Shown in pieces: positions 45,193 to 58,900 of a stretch of DNA of 64,000 nucleotides (its first letter is position 1; each line of letters starts with the position of its first letter). Made by a program: the position numbers and the translations under genes. The stretch spans positions 2,356,001 to 2,420,000 of the forward strand of contig NZ_JAUSYH010000001.1 in the NCBI RefSeq assembly GCF_030816715.1. The letters are read 5' to 3'. The DNA comes from Streptomyces achromogenes. GTDB lineage: Bacteria > Actinomycetota > Actinomycetes > Streptomycetales > Streptomycetaceae. Below the pieces are notes generated by a model. That model was not told the DNA's origin. It ran no database searches and worked only from the letters and a program-made list of their open reading frames with translations.

Positions 45193-46332
45193 GTGGATCT
45201 CACGCACTCCCCCGCCGACGAGGCGTTCCGCGCCGAGGCCCGGGCATGGCTGCACGCGCACGTGCCGCCCGAGCCGCTGCCCTCGCTGGAGACCGCCGAG
45301 GGCTTCGCCGCGCACCGCGCGTGGGAGGCCGAACTGGCCTCGGGCCGCTGGTCGGCGGTGAACTGGCCGAGGCGGTACGGCGGACGGGAGTGCGGCCTCG
45401 TGCGCTGGCTGCTCTTCGAGGAGGAGTACTACGCGGCGGGCGCCCCGGGCCGGGTCGGCCAGAACGGCGTGAGTCTCCTCGCGCCGACCCTGTTCGCGCA
45501 CGGCACCGAGGAGCAGCGCGCGCGGGTGCTGCCCGCGATGGCGCGCGGCGAGACCGTCTGGGCGCAGGCCTGGTCGGAGCCGGAGGCCGGTTCGGACCTG
45601 GCCTCGCTGCGTGCCCGGGCGGTGCGGGTCCCCGGCGGCTGGCGGCTCAGCGGCCAGAAGACGTGGTCCTCGCGCGCGGCCTTCGCCGACCGCGCCTTCG
45701 GTCTGTTCCGCAGCGACCCCGGGGCGGCGAAACCCCATCAGGGGCTCACCTACGTCATGTTCGACCTGCGGGCGGAGGGCGTCACCGTCCGCCCGATCGG
45801 CCGTCTCGACGGGAAGCCGGCGTTCGCCGAACTGTTCCTGGACGAGGTGTTCGTGCCGGACGAGGACGTGATCGGTGAGCCGGGCCAGGGCTGGCGGATC
45901 GCGATGGCGACGGCGGCCGACGAACGCGGGCTGACGCTGCGCTCCCCCGGCCGCTTCCTGGCCGCGGCGGAGCGGCTGCACGCGCTCTGGCGGGACCGGG
46001 GCAGTCCGCAGAGCGCCCGGACTCAGGTCGCCGACGCGCTGATCGGCGCCCGCGCCTACCAGTTGGCCACCTACGCGAGCGCCTCCCGGTTCCTCGGCGG
46101 CGAGCGCGTCGGCGCGGAGGCGAGTCTGAACAAGGTCTTCTGGTCCGAGTACGACATCGCCCTGCACGAGACGGCACTCGACCTTCTCGGCGAGGAGGGC
46201 GAGTTCGCCGAGGAGCAGTGGTCGCAGCGGTACGTCTTCGCACTCGCCGGGCCGATCTACGCGGGCACGAACGAGATCCAGCGCGACATCATCGCCGAGC
46301 ACCTGCTCGGCCTGCCGAGGGGGCGCCGATGA
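45193..46332 (+). CDS. Acyl-CoA dehydrogenase, larger subunit (FadE-like)
   Basis: A 379-residue flavoprotein of the acyl-CoA dehydrogenase family, probably half of a heteromeric enzyme with the next gene, as for steroid-active FadE pairs. Features: AQAWSEPEAGSDLASL (FAD/substrate loop), GQKTWSSRA, and the C-terminal IYAGTNEIQRDIIAEHLLGLP. Alanine replaces the glutamate of the usual YEGT catalytic-base motif; steroid-type FadE proteins often carry the base elsewhere. GTG at 45193 has GTAGGAG eight bases upstream. It corresponds best to the FadE30/FadE32-type proteins of the KstR2 regulon; the exact number is not claimed. Confidence 0.85.
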   Translation: MDLTHSPADEAFRAEARAWLHAHVPPEPLPSLETAEGFAAHRAWEAELASGRWSAVNWPRRYGGRECGLVRWLLFEEEYYAAGAPGRVGQNGVSLLAPTLFAHGTEEQRARVLPAMARGETVWAQAWSEPEAGSDLASLRARAVRVPGGWRLSGQKTWSSRAAFADRAFGLFRSDPGAAKPHQGLTYVMFDLRAEGVTVRPIGRLDGKPAFAELFLDEVFVPDEDVIGEPGQGWRIAMATAADERGLTLRSPGRFLAAAERLHALWRDRGSPQSARTQVADALIGARAYQLATYASASRFLGGERVGAEASLNKVFWSEYDIALHETALDLLGEEGEFAEEQWSQRYVFALAGPIYAGTNEIQRDIIAEHLLGLPRGRR

Positions 46333-47330
46333 CGGTCTCGCCGCACACCGCCGCACCGGAGGCGCCCGCGCCCGCGCCGCGCTTCCTCCTCGACGCCGAG
46401 CAGCGGGCCTTCGCCGAATCGCTGGGCGCGATGCTGGCCGCGGCCGACGCACCGGCCGTGATCCGCGACTGGAGCCGCGGCGAGCGGGCGGCCGGGCGGG
46501 CGCTGTGGTCGCGGATCGCCGCGGCCGGCGTCTTCGCGCTGGCGGTCCCGGAGGCGTACGAAGGAGGACTGGGACCCCGGCCCGTCGAACTCGCCGTCGC
46601 CTTCGTGGAGTTGGGGCGGTATGCGGTGCCCGGCCCGCTGGTGGAGACGGTGGCCGCGGCCGCGGCGCTGCGCGCTCCGGGCCCGGCCGGGAGGTTCCTG
46701 CCGGACCTGGCCTCGGGCGAGTCGATGGCGACGCTGGTACGGGCGGGCGGATACGCCCTGGACGGCGACGCGGCGACGGCACGGCTGGTGCTGGCCGCGG
46801 ACGGGCTGCGGCTCGCCCCGGGGCACGGCCCGGTCCGCGCGTCGCTGGACCCGGCCCGCCGGCTCACCCGGCTGCTGCCGGGCGGTGAGCTCCTCGACCC
46901 GGATCCACCCGCGGACCGCGCCCTGCTGTGGGCCCGTCTCGCCACCGCCGCGCAGGCGCTGGGCGTGGGTCTCGCCCTGCTGGAGCGGACGGTGGGGTAT
47001 GTGAGGCAGCGTGTCCAGTTCGGCGTGCCCATAGGGTCGTTCCAGGCGGTCAAGCACCGGCTGGCGGACGCGAAGATCGCGCTGGAGTTCGCCCGCCCGC
47101 TGGTGCTGGGTGCCGCCGTGACGATGGCCCCGGCGGACGTGGCCGCGGCGAAGGTGAGCGCCTGCGAGGCGGCGTACGCGACCGCGCGCACCGCGCTCCA
47201 GCTGCACGGCGCGATCGGCTACACGGCGGAGTACGATCTGTCGCTGTGGCTGACCAAGTCCCGCGCACTGCGTACGGCGTGGGGCGATCCGGACGCCTGC
47301 CGGGCGGAGGTGCTGCGCGACCGCACCTGA
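46329..47330 (+). CDS. Acyl-CoA dehydrogenase, smaller subunit (FadE-like)
   Basis: A 333-residue divergent acyl-CoA dehydrogenase homologue. Recognisable parts are GVFALAVPEAYEGGLGPRPVELAVAFVELGRYAVPGPLVE near the N-terminus, the helix VGYVRQRVQFGVPIGSFQAVKHRLADAKI, and LQLHGAIGYTAEYDLSLWLTKSRAL at the C-terminus. Middle-domain FAD motifs are weak, as in the second subunit of alpha2beta2 steroid FadE enzymes. The ATG overlaps the previous stop as ATGA, supporting complex formation with the upstream protein. Confidence 0.83.
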   Translation: MTVSPHTAAPEAPAPAPRFLLDAEQRAFAESLGAMLAAADAPAVIRDWSRGERAAGRALWSRIAAAGVFALAVPEAYEGGLGPRPVELAVAFVELGRYAVPGPLVETVAAAAALRAPGPAGRFLPDLASGESMATLVRAGGYALDGDAATARLVLAADGLRLAPGHGPVRASLDPARRLTRLLPGGELLDPDPPADRALLWARLATAAQALGVGLALLERTVGYVRQRVQFGVPIGSFQAVKHRLADAKIALEFARPLVLGAAVTMAPADVAAAKVSACEAAYATARTALQLHGAIGYTAEYDLSLWLTKSRALRTAWGDPDACRAEVLRDRT

Positions 47331-47432
47331 ACCGCCGCCGAGCGGTGGCACGACCCCCGGGGCCGCCCGCCACGCGCGGGCGAGGGACGGCGGACGGCGA
47401 ACGGCGGATGTTCGTCAGTGGACGGCCGACGG

Positions 47433-47924
47433 TCAGCCCGTCACCTTGGCGACGAACGCGGCGAGGTGGGCGACCGTCCGCTCGATCCGCTCCTCCAGCG
47501 TGATCGTCTCGTGCAGCCGCCCTCCCACGCCCGCGTCCCGCTTGCCCCGCACGTACAGCGAGCAGGCGAGGTCGCTGCAGATGTAGGCGCCCACCGAGTT
47601 GCCCTGCTGGCCGGCCCGGCCGGCCTTCGGCGCGACCATCAGCGAGACGCCGCCGGAGTGAGTGGTCAGGCACAGCCCGCACATGCTGCGCCGGGCCTGC
47701 CCGGGCCCCCCGGCGGAGGTGCGCAGGGCGAGGGCCTTCAGCCTGCCGTCGAGCTCCACGGCGAGGTAGGCGCGGTCGGGGGCCTGGGGGTCGCGCCAGC
47801 CCAGATAGTCCAGGTCGTCCCACGGGCGGTCGGCGAGGTCGCGCGGTACGGACAGGCGCTTGGCCTCGCCCTTGCTGCAGTTCACGAACGCGGCGCGGAT
47901 CTCTGCTTCGGTCAGCGGCTTCAT
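47433..47924 (-). CDS. FBP-domain treble-clef zinc-finger protein
   Basis: A 163-residue protein of the FBP family (C-terminal treble-clef zinc-finger, related to elongation factor G-binding proteins). Zinc ligands are the CGLC pair (MCGLCLTTHSG) and C-x4-C in ICSDLACSLYVRG, about 40 residues apart. Such proteins are linked to fusidic-acid-type ribosome rescue in other bacteria, but no such role is shown here. The ATG at 47924 lies only 15 bp from a perfect operator palindrome shared with the divergent TetR gene, and no ribosome site is evident, so the message may be nearly leaderless. Confidence 0.8.
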   Translation of the reverse strand: MKPLTEAEIRAAFVNCSKGEAKRLSVPRDLADRPWDDLDYLGWRDPQAPDRAYLAVELDGRLKALALRTSAGGPGQARRSMCGLCLTTHSGGVSLMVAPKAGRAGQQGNSVGAYICSDLACSLYVRGKRDAGVGGRLHETITLEERIERTVAHLAAFVAKVTG

Positions 47925-47938
47925 ACGAGCGAGGCTAA

Positions 47939-47961
47939 TTTGCCTAATACTTTTAGGCAAA
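47939..47961. promoter_or_regulatory. TetR-type operator palindrome
   Basis: TTTGCCTAA-N5-TTAGGCAAA, perfect 9-bp arms, between the divergent FBP and TetR genes. A further half-site GGCCTAAGGC-like sequence follows at about 47970. It probably binds the adjacent regulator and controls both genes. Confidence 0.75.
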
Positions 47962-48014
47962 CGCATAATGGCCTAAGGCTACGGGGGCGTGTGAGGGAGA
48001 AAGGGAGGGCGAGC

Positions 48015-48584
48015 ATGGGGCGGGTCGGGCTGACCACGGAGCGCCTCGTACGAGCGGGCGCCGAGCTCGCCGACGAGGCCGGCTTCGAGGAGGTGACCGT
48101 CTCGGCGCTGGCCCGGCGGTTCGACGTCAAAGTGGCGAGCCTGTACTCGCACGTGAAGAACTCGCAGGACCTCAGGACCCGGATCGCGCTGCTCGCCCTC
48201 GAGGAGCTCGCCGACCGGGCCGCCGACGCTTTGGCGGGCCGGGCGGGCAAGGACGCCCTGACCGCGCTGGCCAACGTCTACCGCGACTACGCGCACCAGC
48301 ATCCCGGCCGCTACGCCGCCGCCCAGTTGCGGCTCGACCCCGAGACGGCGGCCGCGAGCGCCGGTGTCCGGCACGCGCAGATGACCCGGGCGCTGCTGCG
48401 CGGATACGACCTGGCGGAGCCGGACCGCACGCACGCGGTCCGGCTGCTCGGCAGCGTCTTCAACGGTTACGTCGGCCTGGAGCTGGGCGGGAGCTTCAGC
48501 CACAGCGCGCCGGACACGGACGAGACCTGGGCCCGCGTCCTGGACGCCCTCGACGCCCTGCTGCGCAACTGGCCCGCCGCATGA
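48015..48584 (+). CDS. TetR-family transcriptional regulator
   Basis: A 189-residue regulator with a helix-turn-helix at about 7-55 (LTTERLVRAGAELADEAGFEEVTVSALARRFDVKVASLYSHVKNSQDL) and a C-terminal domain of the WHG/TetR_C_33 kind (FNGYVGLELGGSF). ATG at 48015 with GGGAGG seven bases upstream. It should bind the 47939-47961 palindrome, so it likely represses itself, the coupled SGNH hydrolase gene and the FBP gene. The inducer is unknown. Confidence 0.88.
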   Translation: MGRVGLTTERLVRAGAELADEAGFEEVTVSALARRFDVKVASLYSHVKNSQDLRTRIALLALEELADRAADALAGRAGKDALTALANVYRDYAHQHPGRYAAAQLRLDPETAAASAGVRHAQMTRALLRGYDLAEPDRTHAVRLLGSVFNGYVGLELGGSFSHSAPDTDETWARVLDALDALLRNWPAA

Positions 48585-49831
48585 GCCGCGCGCCCGAGCC
48601 GGCCTGGGTCACGACGCCGGTCACCGCCGATCTGCTGCGCGGAGCCCTCGACCTGGAGCACACCGAGCACGGCGTGCTGCCGCACCGGCTGCCCGCACGC
48701 GCGCGTGCCCAGTGCGCCGACCCGCAGCTCGCCATGGCCGAGTCCCAGCCGTCGGGTGTGCGGCTCGCGTTCCGCAGCGAGGCCACCGCCGTCGAGCTGG
48801 ACGTCCTGCCCACGAAGCGCGTCTACGTCGGCGGCCCGCCCCTGCCGGACGGCGTGTACGAGCTGCTCGTCGACGGCCGTCCGGTCCGGGCCGCCGGCGC
48901 GACGGAGGGCGGCCGCGTCCAGACCGTCGACCTGGCGGCCGGCACCGTCGACACGCGCTGCGGTCCGGTCGCCACCCTGCGGTTCTCGGGCCTGCCGGCC
49001 GGGGTCAAGGACCTGGAGATCTGGCTCCCGCCCACCGAGACCACCGAACTGGTGGCCCTGCGCACCGACGCCCCGCTGACCGCCGCCCCCGCGCACGGCC
49101 GCCCGGTCTGGCTGCACCACGGCAGTTCGATCAGTCACGGCTCGGACGCCGTGCGCCCCACCGCGATCTGGCCCGCCGTCGCCGCCTCGCTGGCCCGGGT
49201 GGAGCTGATCAACCTGGGCCTGGGCGGCAGCGCCCTGCTGGACCCGTTCACCGCCCGCGCGCTGCGGGACACCCCGGCCGACCTGATCAGCGTCAAGGTC
49301 GGCATCAACGTGGTGAACCTCGATCTGATGCGGCTGCGCGCCTTCGCCCCGGCCGTGCACGGCTTCCTCGACACGATCCGCGAGGGCCGTCCGGACACGC
49401 CGCTGGTGGTCGTCTCACCGATCCTGTGCCCGATGCACGAGGACACGCCCGGCCCCACCTCGCTCGACTTCGCCTCCGCCGCCGCGGGCAGGGCGCTGTT
49501 CCAGCCGATGGGCGATCCGGCCGAGGTGGCGTACGGAAAGCTGACCCTGCGGGTGATCCGCGCCGAACTGGCCCGGATCGTGGCCGAGCGCGCCGCCGAA
49601 GACCCGCACCTGCACCACGTCGACGGCCTCGAACTCTACGGCGAGGCCGACGCCGCGGGGACGCCGCTGCCCGACGGCCTCCACCCGGACGCGGCCGGTC
49701 ACCGTCTGATCGGCGAACGCTTCGCGCGGCGGGTCCTCAGGGTCCGTCTCCCCCATGTCCCGCCTGCCCCGCCCGGCCCCCATGACCCGCATGGCCCTCG
49801 TGGCCCGCATGCCCCCCGTGGCCCGCGGTGA
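48581..49831 (+). CDS. SGNH/GDSL-family hydrolase
   Basis: A 416-residue two-domain esterase/lipase-like protein. An N-terminal jelly-roll-like domain (about 55-150) precedes the SGNH domain with the nucleophile in HHGSSISHGSD (S182-S183), block II Gly (LGLGGSALLD), the block III Asn region (KVGINVVNLD) and the C-terminal DGLHPDAAGH catalytic Asp-His. No signal peptide, so probably cytosolic. The tail is a Pro/His/Gly-rich repeat. The ATG overlaps the TetR stop as ATGA. The 3' end overlaps the convergent qcrB-like gene by 95 bp. Confidence 0.85.
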   Translation: MSRAPEPAWVTTPVTADLLRGALDLEHTEHGVLPHRLPARARAQCADPQLAMAESQPSGVRLAFRSEATAVELDVLPTKRVYVGGPPLPDGVYELLVDGRPVRAAGATEGGRVQTVDLAAGTVDTRCGPVATLRFSGLPAGVKDLEIWLPPTETTELVALRTDAPLTAAPAHGRPVWLHHGSSISHGSDAVRPTAIWPAVAASLARVELINLGLGGSALLDPFTARALRDTPADLISVKVGINVVNLDLMRLRAFAPAVHGFLDTIREGRPDTPLVVVSPILCPMHEDTPGPTSLDFASAAAGRALFQPMGDPAEVAYGKLTLRVIRAELARIVAERAAEDPHLHHVDGLELYGEADAAGTPLPDGLHPDAAGHRLIGERFARRVLRVRLPHVPPAPPGPHDPHGPRGPHAPRGPR

Positions 49832-51467
49832 GTTCGCGGTACTCCTCGGGCGTCGGCTTGGGGATGTGACTGTCCGCCCCGAACATCGCCCGGGCCAGCC
49901 GCGCCCGCACCCGCTGCGAGACGGTGACCGGCCGCCGCACCCCGTTGTGGTCGACGAGCGGACCGATCTCGTACGGCGGGTGCTGCTCGTGCTGGGTGAG
50001 GGTGAACAGCCGGTCCCGGCCGAGGGGTTCGTGGACCTCGATGTACTCGCCGTGCGGCAGACGCCTGATGGTGCCCGTCTCCCGGCCGTGCAGCACCATG
50101 TCGCGGTCACGGCGCTGCAGTCCGAGACAGATCCGCTTGGTGACCATGAAGGCGACGACGGGGGCGACGAACACGGAGATCCGCACGAACCAGGTGATCG
50201 CGTTGATGGACAGATGCAGATGCGTGGCCACGATGTCGTTGCCGCCGCCGAGCAGCAGCACCGCGTACAGGGTCAGCCAGGCCACGCCGAGGCCGGTGCG
50301 CACGGGGGCGTTGCGCGGCCGGTCGAGGATGTGGTGCTCGCGCTTGTCGCCGGTGATCCACGCCTCGACGAACGGATAGGCCCCGATGGCGAGCAGGATC
50401 AGCGGGAAGAGCGAGAACGGGATGAGGACGCCCAGTTCCAGGGTGTGGCCCCAGGCGTTGATCTCCCAGCCCGGCATCACCCGGATCAGCCCCTCGGAGA
50501 AGCCGAGGTACCAGTCCGGCTGGGCGCCCGTCGTCACCAGGTCCGGCCGGTACGGGCCGAACGCCCACACCGGGTTGACGCTCGCGATCCCGCCCATCAC
50601 CGCCAGCACGCCGAAGACCAGGAAGAAGAACCCTCCGGCCTTCGCCATGTAGACCGGCATGAACGGCATGCCGACCACGCTCTTCTGGTCGCGTCCGGGC
50701 CCCGGGTACTGCGTGTGCTTGTGGAAGAACACCAGGATGAGGTGGGCGACGACCAGCCCCAGCATGATGCCGGGCAGCAGCAGGACGTGGATCGGGTAGA
50801 ACCGGGAGATGATGTCGTGCCCCGGGAACTCCCCTCCGAAGAGGAAGAACGACAGGTACGTGCCCACGATCGGGACGGACAGGATCGCGCCGTCGGCGAA
50901 CCGCACGCCGGTGCCGGAGAGCAGGTCGTCGGGAAGCGAGTAGCCGGTGAGACCGGTGAGGATGCCGAGGAACAACAGCAGCCAGCCGAACACCCAGTTG
51001 ACCTCGCGCGGCTTGCGGAACGCGCCGGTGAAGAACACCCGCATCATGTGCACGAGCATGCCGGTGACGAAGACCAGCGCCGACCAGTGGTGGATCTGCC
51101 GGATCAGCAGCCCGCCGCGCACGTCGAAGCTGATGTCGAGCGTCGACTCGTACGCCCGCGTCATCGTGATGCCGTTGAGGGGCGCGTAGGAGCCGTGGTA
51201 GACGACCTCGGCGCTGCTCGGCTCGAAGAACAGGGTGAGGTAGACGCCGGTGAGGATGAGGATGAGGAAGCTGTAGAGACAGATCTCGCCCAGCATGAAC
51301 GACCAGTGGTCCGGGAACACCTTGCGCAGGTTGGCCTTCGCCAGCGTGTACAGCCCGAGCCGCCCGTCGGCCCAGTCCGCGACCCGCTCGCCCTTGCCCG
51401 GCTCGCCCCTCGGCCGTGAACTCGCCTCCTGAGCCGTCCCGTTCACCGATCCCGCGTACTCGCCCAT
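49737..51467 (-). CDS. Orphan cytochrome b subunit (QcrB-like) with His-rich tail
   Basis: A 576-residue membrane cytochrome b of the bc1/b6f type. Heme ligand pairs H126/H140 and H227/H242 (the second pair spaced as in cytochrome b6), and the quinol-site PDWY motif at 317-320, are intact, so it should bind two b hemes. The C-terminus has a repeated Gly-His-Gly-Gly-His-Ala tail of about 28 residues. The qcrC and qcrA genes are absent from the flanks, unlike the normal qcrCAB operon, so this is a stand-alone paralogue. ATG at 51467. Confidence 0.88.
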   Translation of the reverse strand: MGEYAGSVNGTAQEASSRPRGEPGKGERVADWADGRLGLYTLAKANLRKVFPDHWSFMLGEICLYSFLILILTGVYLTLFFEPSSAEVVYHGSYAPLNGITMTRAYESTLDISFDVRGGLLIRQIHHWSALVFVTGMLVHMMRVFFTGAFRKPREVNWVFGWLLLFLGILTGLTGYSLPDDLLSGTGVRFADGAILSVPIVGTYLSFFLFGGEFPGHDIISRFYPIHVLLLPGIMLGLVVAHLILVFFHKHTQYPGPGRDQKSVVGMPFMPVYMAKAGGFFFLVFGVLAVMGGIASVNPVWAFGPYRPDLVTTGAQPDWYLGFSEGLIRVMPGWEINAWGHTLELGVLIPFSLFPLILLAIGAYPFVEAWITGDKREHHILDRPRNAPVRTGLGVAWLTLYAVLLLGGGNDIVATHLHLSINAITWFVRISVFVAPVVAFMVTKRICLGLQRRDRDMVLHGRETGTIRRLPHGEYIEVHEPLGRDRLFTLTQHEQHPPYEIGPLVDHNGVRRPVTVSQRVRARLARAMFGADSHIPKPTPEEYRELTAGHGGHAGHEGHAGHGGRAGQAGHGGDGP

Positions 51468-51563
51468 ACGTCGCCGCCTCCCCGTCGGATCTTCCTCAGG
51501 GTGGCACGGACGACCCGCTGAGCCAACGGTGCGGACGGTTCCGGAGAGCCGCCGCCCCCACCG

Positions 51564-52286
51564 CTACGGCCGTACGATCCCCTGCGCCCGGGCGGCCGTC
51601 AGCCACTGCGGGAACTCGCACACGAGCCGGTCGTAGAGATCCGCGTCCGACACCTTCCGCGGGTCCGGACCGGCGTGGAAGAAGCCGGCGTTGTCGACCG
51701 CCCGCTGCGCCGGGACGGGCAGTTCGTCGAGCTTGCGCAGGAAGTCGAACTGCTTGCTGCCGCGGTCGCCGAAGCCGATGAACTGCCAGAACAGGGGCAG
51801 CTTGGAGGCCTTGCAGAGATAGCGCTCGGCGGCGAGCTTGTTGATGGGGCCGCCGTCGGTCTGGAAGACGACGAGCGCGGGTTCCCGTGCGCCGCTGTCG
51901 AGGTAGTGGTCGATGACGGCGTCCATGGCGAGGTGGTAGCTGGTCCTGCCCATGTGCCCGAGCCCGGCCACGATGCGGTCCACCCGGCCGCGGTGGTCGT
52001 CGAGGGCGATGTCGGTGACGGCGTCGACGTCGGTGGAGAAGAAGACGACCGGCACCCGGCCGTCGTCGTCGAGATGGGCGGAGAGTCCCAGCACCCGGTC
52101 GGCGAGCGCCTGCACGCTGCCGTCCCGGTAGTACGGCTTCATCGACCCCGAGTAGTCGACGACGAGGTAGACGGCGGCCCGCTGCCCGTCGAGACCGTGC
52201 TTGGCGAGGGACACCCCGGCGCTCTTGTAGAGGCTGACCAGCGCGGGTGCGGTCTCCTGGACCTTGGTGAGACTGATCGCGACCAT
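51564..52286 (-). CDS. VWA-domain protein, TerF-like
   Basis: A 240-residue von Willebrand A domain protein of the kind encoded with tellurite/stress (ter) genes. The metal-ion adhesion site is complete: DYSGS at 44-48, the middle Thr in GRTSYHLAMD, and the Asp in FQTDGGP. Most of the protein is one VWA domain with the TerF-typical SMKPYYRDGSVQALADRVLGL helix. The ATG at 52286 may follow a weak ribosome site. No other ter gene is adjacent. Role: probable calcium- or metal-dependent scaffold. Confidence 0.85.
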   Translation of the reverse strand: MVAISLTKVQETAPALVSLYKSAGVSLAKHGLDGQRAAVYLVVDYSGSMKPYYRDGSVQALADRVLGLSAHLDDDGRVPVVFFSTDVDAVTDIALDDHRGRVDRIVAGLGHMGRTSYHLAMDAVIDHYLDSGAREPALVVFQTDGGPINKLAAERYLCKASKLPLFWQFIGFGDRGSKQFDFLRKLDELPVPAQRAVDNAGFFHAGPDPRKVSDADLYDRLVCEFPQWLTAARAQGIVRP

Positions 52287-52379
52287 GGCGCACAGCCTCC
52301 CACACGCGCCTCCCCCTCCTGCCTCCCTTGCCTGCCTCCCTTGCCTTCGCCTCTCCGAAGACAGGGTGCGCGCAAGGGC

Positions 52380-52429
52380 GACGGCGCCTGCCCAGTCGTC
52401 CGGTCGGGGACTGTTGGGCAGGCGCCGTC
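52380..52429 (-). terminator. Terminator of the gltBD operon
   Basis: A perfect 15-bp inverted repeat (52380-52394 and 52415-52429) with a 20-nt loop, 53 bp after the gltD stop. Confidence 0.82.
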
Positions 52430-52481
52430 AATGTTCCGCACGCCTTTGTACGGGACGTCTGGGTGCCTTTCGGCGGGGCCG

Positions 52482-53934
52482 TCAGACCATCAGCGAGCGG
52501 TCCGTCGGGCGGATGGGGGCCGGCAGGTCGCTCGCGCCGGTCAGGAACCGGTCGACGCCGCGGGCGGCCGAGCGGCCCTCCGCGATCGCCCACACGATGA
52601 GCGACTGGCCGCGGCCGGCGTCGCCGGCGACGTACACGCCGGGCACATTGGTCGCGAAGTCGGCGTCACGCGCGACGTTGCCGCGCTCGTCGAGCTCCAG
52701 GCCGAACTGCTCCACCAGGCCGTTCTCCCGGTCGGTGCCGGTGAAGCCCATGGCGAGGGTGACCAGCTGGGCGGGGATCTTGCGTTCCGTGCCCGGCTTC
52801 GGGGTCAGCCTGCCCTCGACGAACTCGACCTCGGTGAGGTGCAGCCACTGGACGTTGCCGTCCTCGTCGCCCTCGAAGTGGGTGGTGGAGACGGAGTAGA
52901 CCCGCTCGCCGCCCTCCTCGTGCGCGGAGGTGACCTTGTAGAGCATCGGGAAGGTCGGCCACGGCTGGCCCGGGTTCCGCTCCTCGCCCGGCCGGGGCAT
53001 GATCTCCAGCTGGGTGACGGAGGCCGCGCCCTGGCGGTGGGCGGTGCCCACGCAGTCGGCGCCGGTGTCGCCGCCGCCGATGACCACGACGTGCTTGCCC
53101 TCGGCCGTGATCGGGGGCGCCACGAAGTCGCCTTCCTGGACCTTGTTGGCGAGCGGCAGGTACTCCATCGCCTGGTGGACGCCCTTGAGCTCACGGCCGG
53201 GGACCGGCAGGTCACGGGCGGTCGTGGCGCCGGCCGCGATCACGACGGCGTCGTAGCGCTTCTTGAGGTCGGTCGCCTTGAGGTCGCGGCCGATCTCGAT
53301 GCCGGTGCGGAAGCGGGTGCCCTCCGCGCGCATCTGCTCGATGCGGCGGTTGATGTGCCGCTTCTCCATCTTGAACTCGGGGATGCCGTACCGCAGGAGG
53401 CCGCCGATGCGGTCCGCGCGCTCGTAGACGGCGACGGTGTGGCCGGCCCGGGTGAGCTGCTGGGCGGCGGCCAGGCCCGCCGGGCCCGAACCGATGACCG
53501 CGACCGTCTTGCCGGACAGGCGCTCGGGCGCCTGCGGGGCGACGTCACCGGTCTCCCACGCCTTGTCGATGATCGAGACCTCGACGTTCTTGATGGTGAC
53601 GGCCGGCTGGTTGATGCCGAGCACGCACGCCGACTCGCAGGGAGCCGGGCACAGCCGCCCGGTGAACTCCGGGAAGTTGTTGGTGGCGTGCAGCCGCTCC
53701 TGCGCGGCCGACCAGTCCTCGCGGTAGGCGAAGTCGTTCCACTCGGGGATCAGGTTCCCCAGCGGACAGCCGTTGTGGCAGAACGGGATGCCGCAGTCCA
53801 TGCACCGGCTGGCCTGCTTGCTGATGATCGGCAGCAGCGAACCGGGGACGTAGACCTCGTTCCAGTCCTTCAGCCGCACGTCGACGGGGCGGGACTTGGC
53901 GACCTCACGGCCGTGGTTCAGGAAGCCCTTCGGG

Positions 53935-53942
<8 letters not shown>
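52482..53942 (-). CDS. gltD: Glutamate synthase (NADPH) small subunit
   Basis: Transfers electrons from NADPH via FAD and iron-sulfur clusters to the large subunit. The 486-residue protein has two N-terminal cysteine clusters ([17 protein letters not shown] and [12 protein letters not shown]), the FAD site [15 protein letters not shown] and the second dinucleotide site [14 protein letters not shown]. It overlaps the end of gltB by eight bases and is co-transcribed with it. Confidence 0.95.
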
Positions 53943-58557
<4,615 letters not shown>

Positions 58558-58872
58558 CGGCTCTCCCGTCGTCGTCTCAGGTGGCATATCTGCTGGCGAA
58601 GGGACGACGTTGGCCCTCTGCGGAACGCAAAATTTCGTGCAGGTTACATGATGGAGCGGTTCTCGGGAACCGGATACTCCGTTCCAGCATGCGGACGCCA
58701 CGGTACGCGGCGGGGGTTCCTCGCACGTGGCTGAAAGGTATGGGGGCCGGACGGGACGAGATCGGTCGGATCGTTGCCCGGCGGACCGGAAGGGCGGAGG
58801 GAGTGGCGTCACCCACCCCGCGAGTGCGCCGCAGGCGTCATTGCCCACAGCGCTTACGGCTCATGCCCGCTG

Positions 58873-58899
58873 GTTAAGCACGCGAAACCAGTCGGTAAC
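58873..58899 (+). promoter_or_regulatory. GlnR-like nitrogen-control box
   Basis: GTTAA-N6-GAAAC-N6-GTAAC matches three successive parts of the GlnR box (GTnAC-N6-GAAAC repeated), with one mismatch in the first. It lies in the gap between gltB and the VIT transporter gene, about 316 bp upstream of the gltB start. Assignment to gltB control is inferred. Confidence 0.5.
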
Positions 58900-58900
58900 G

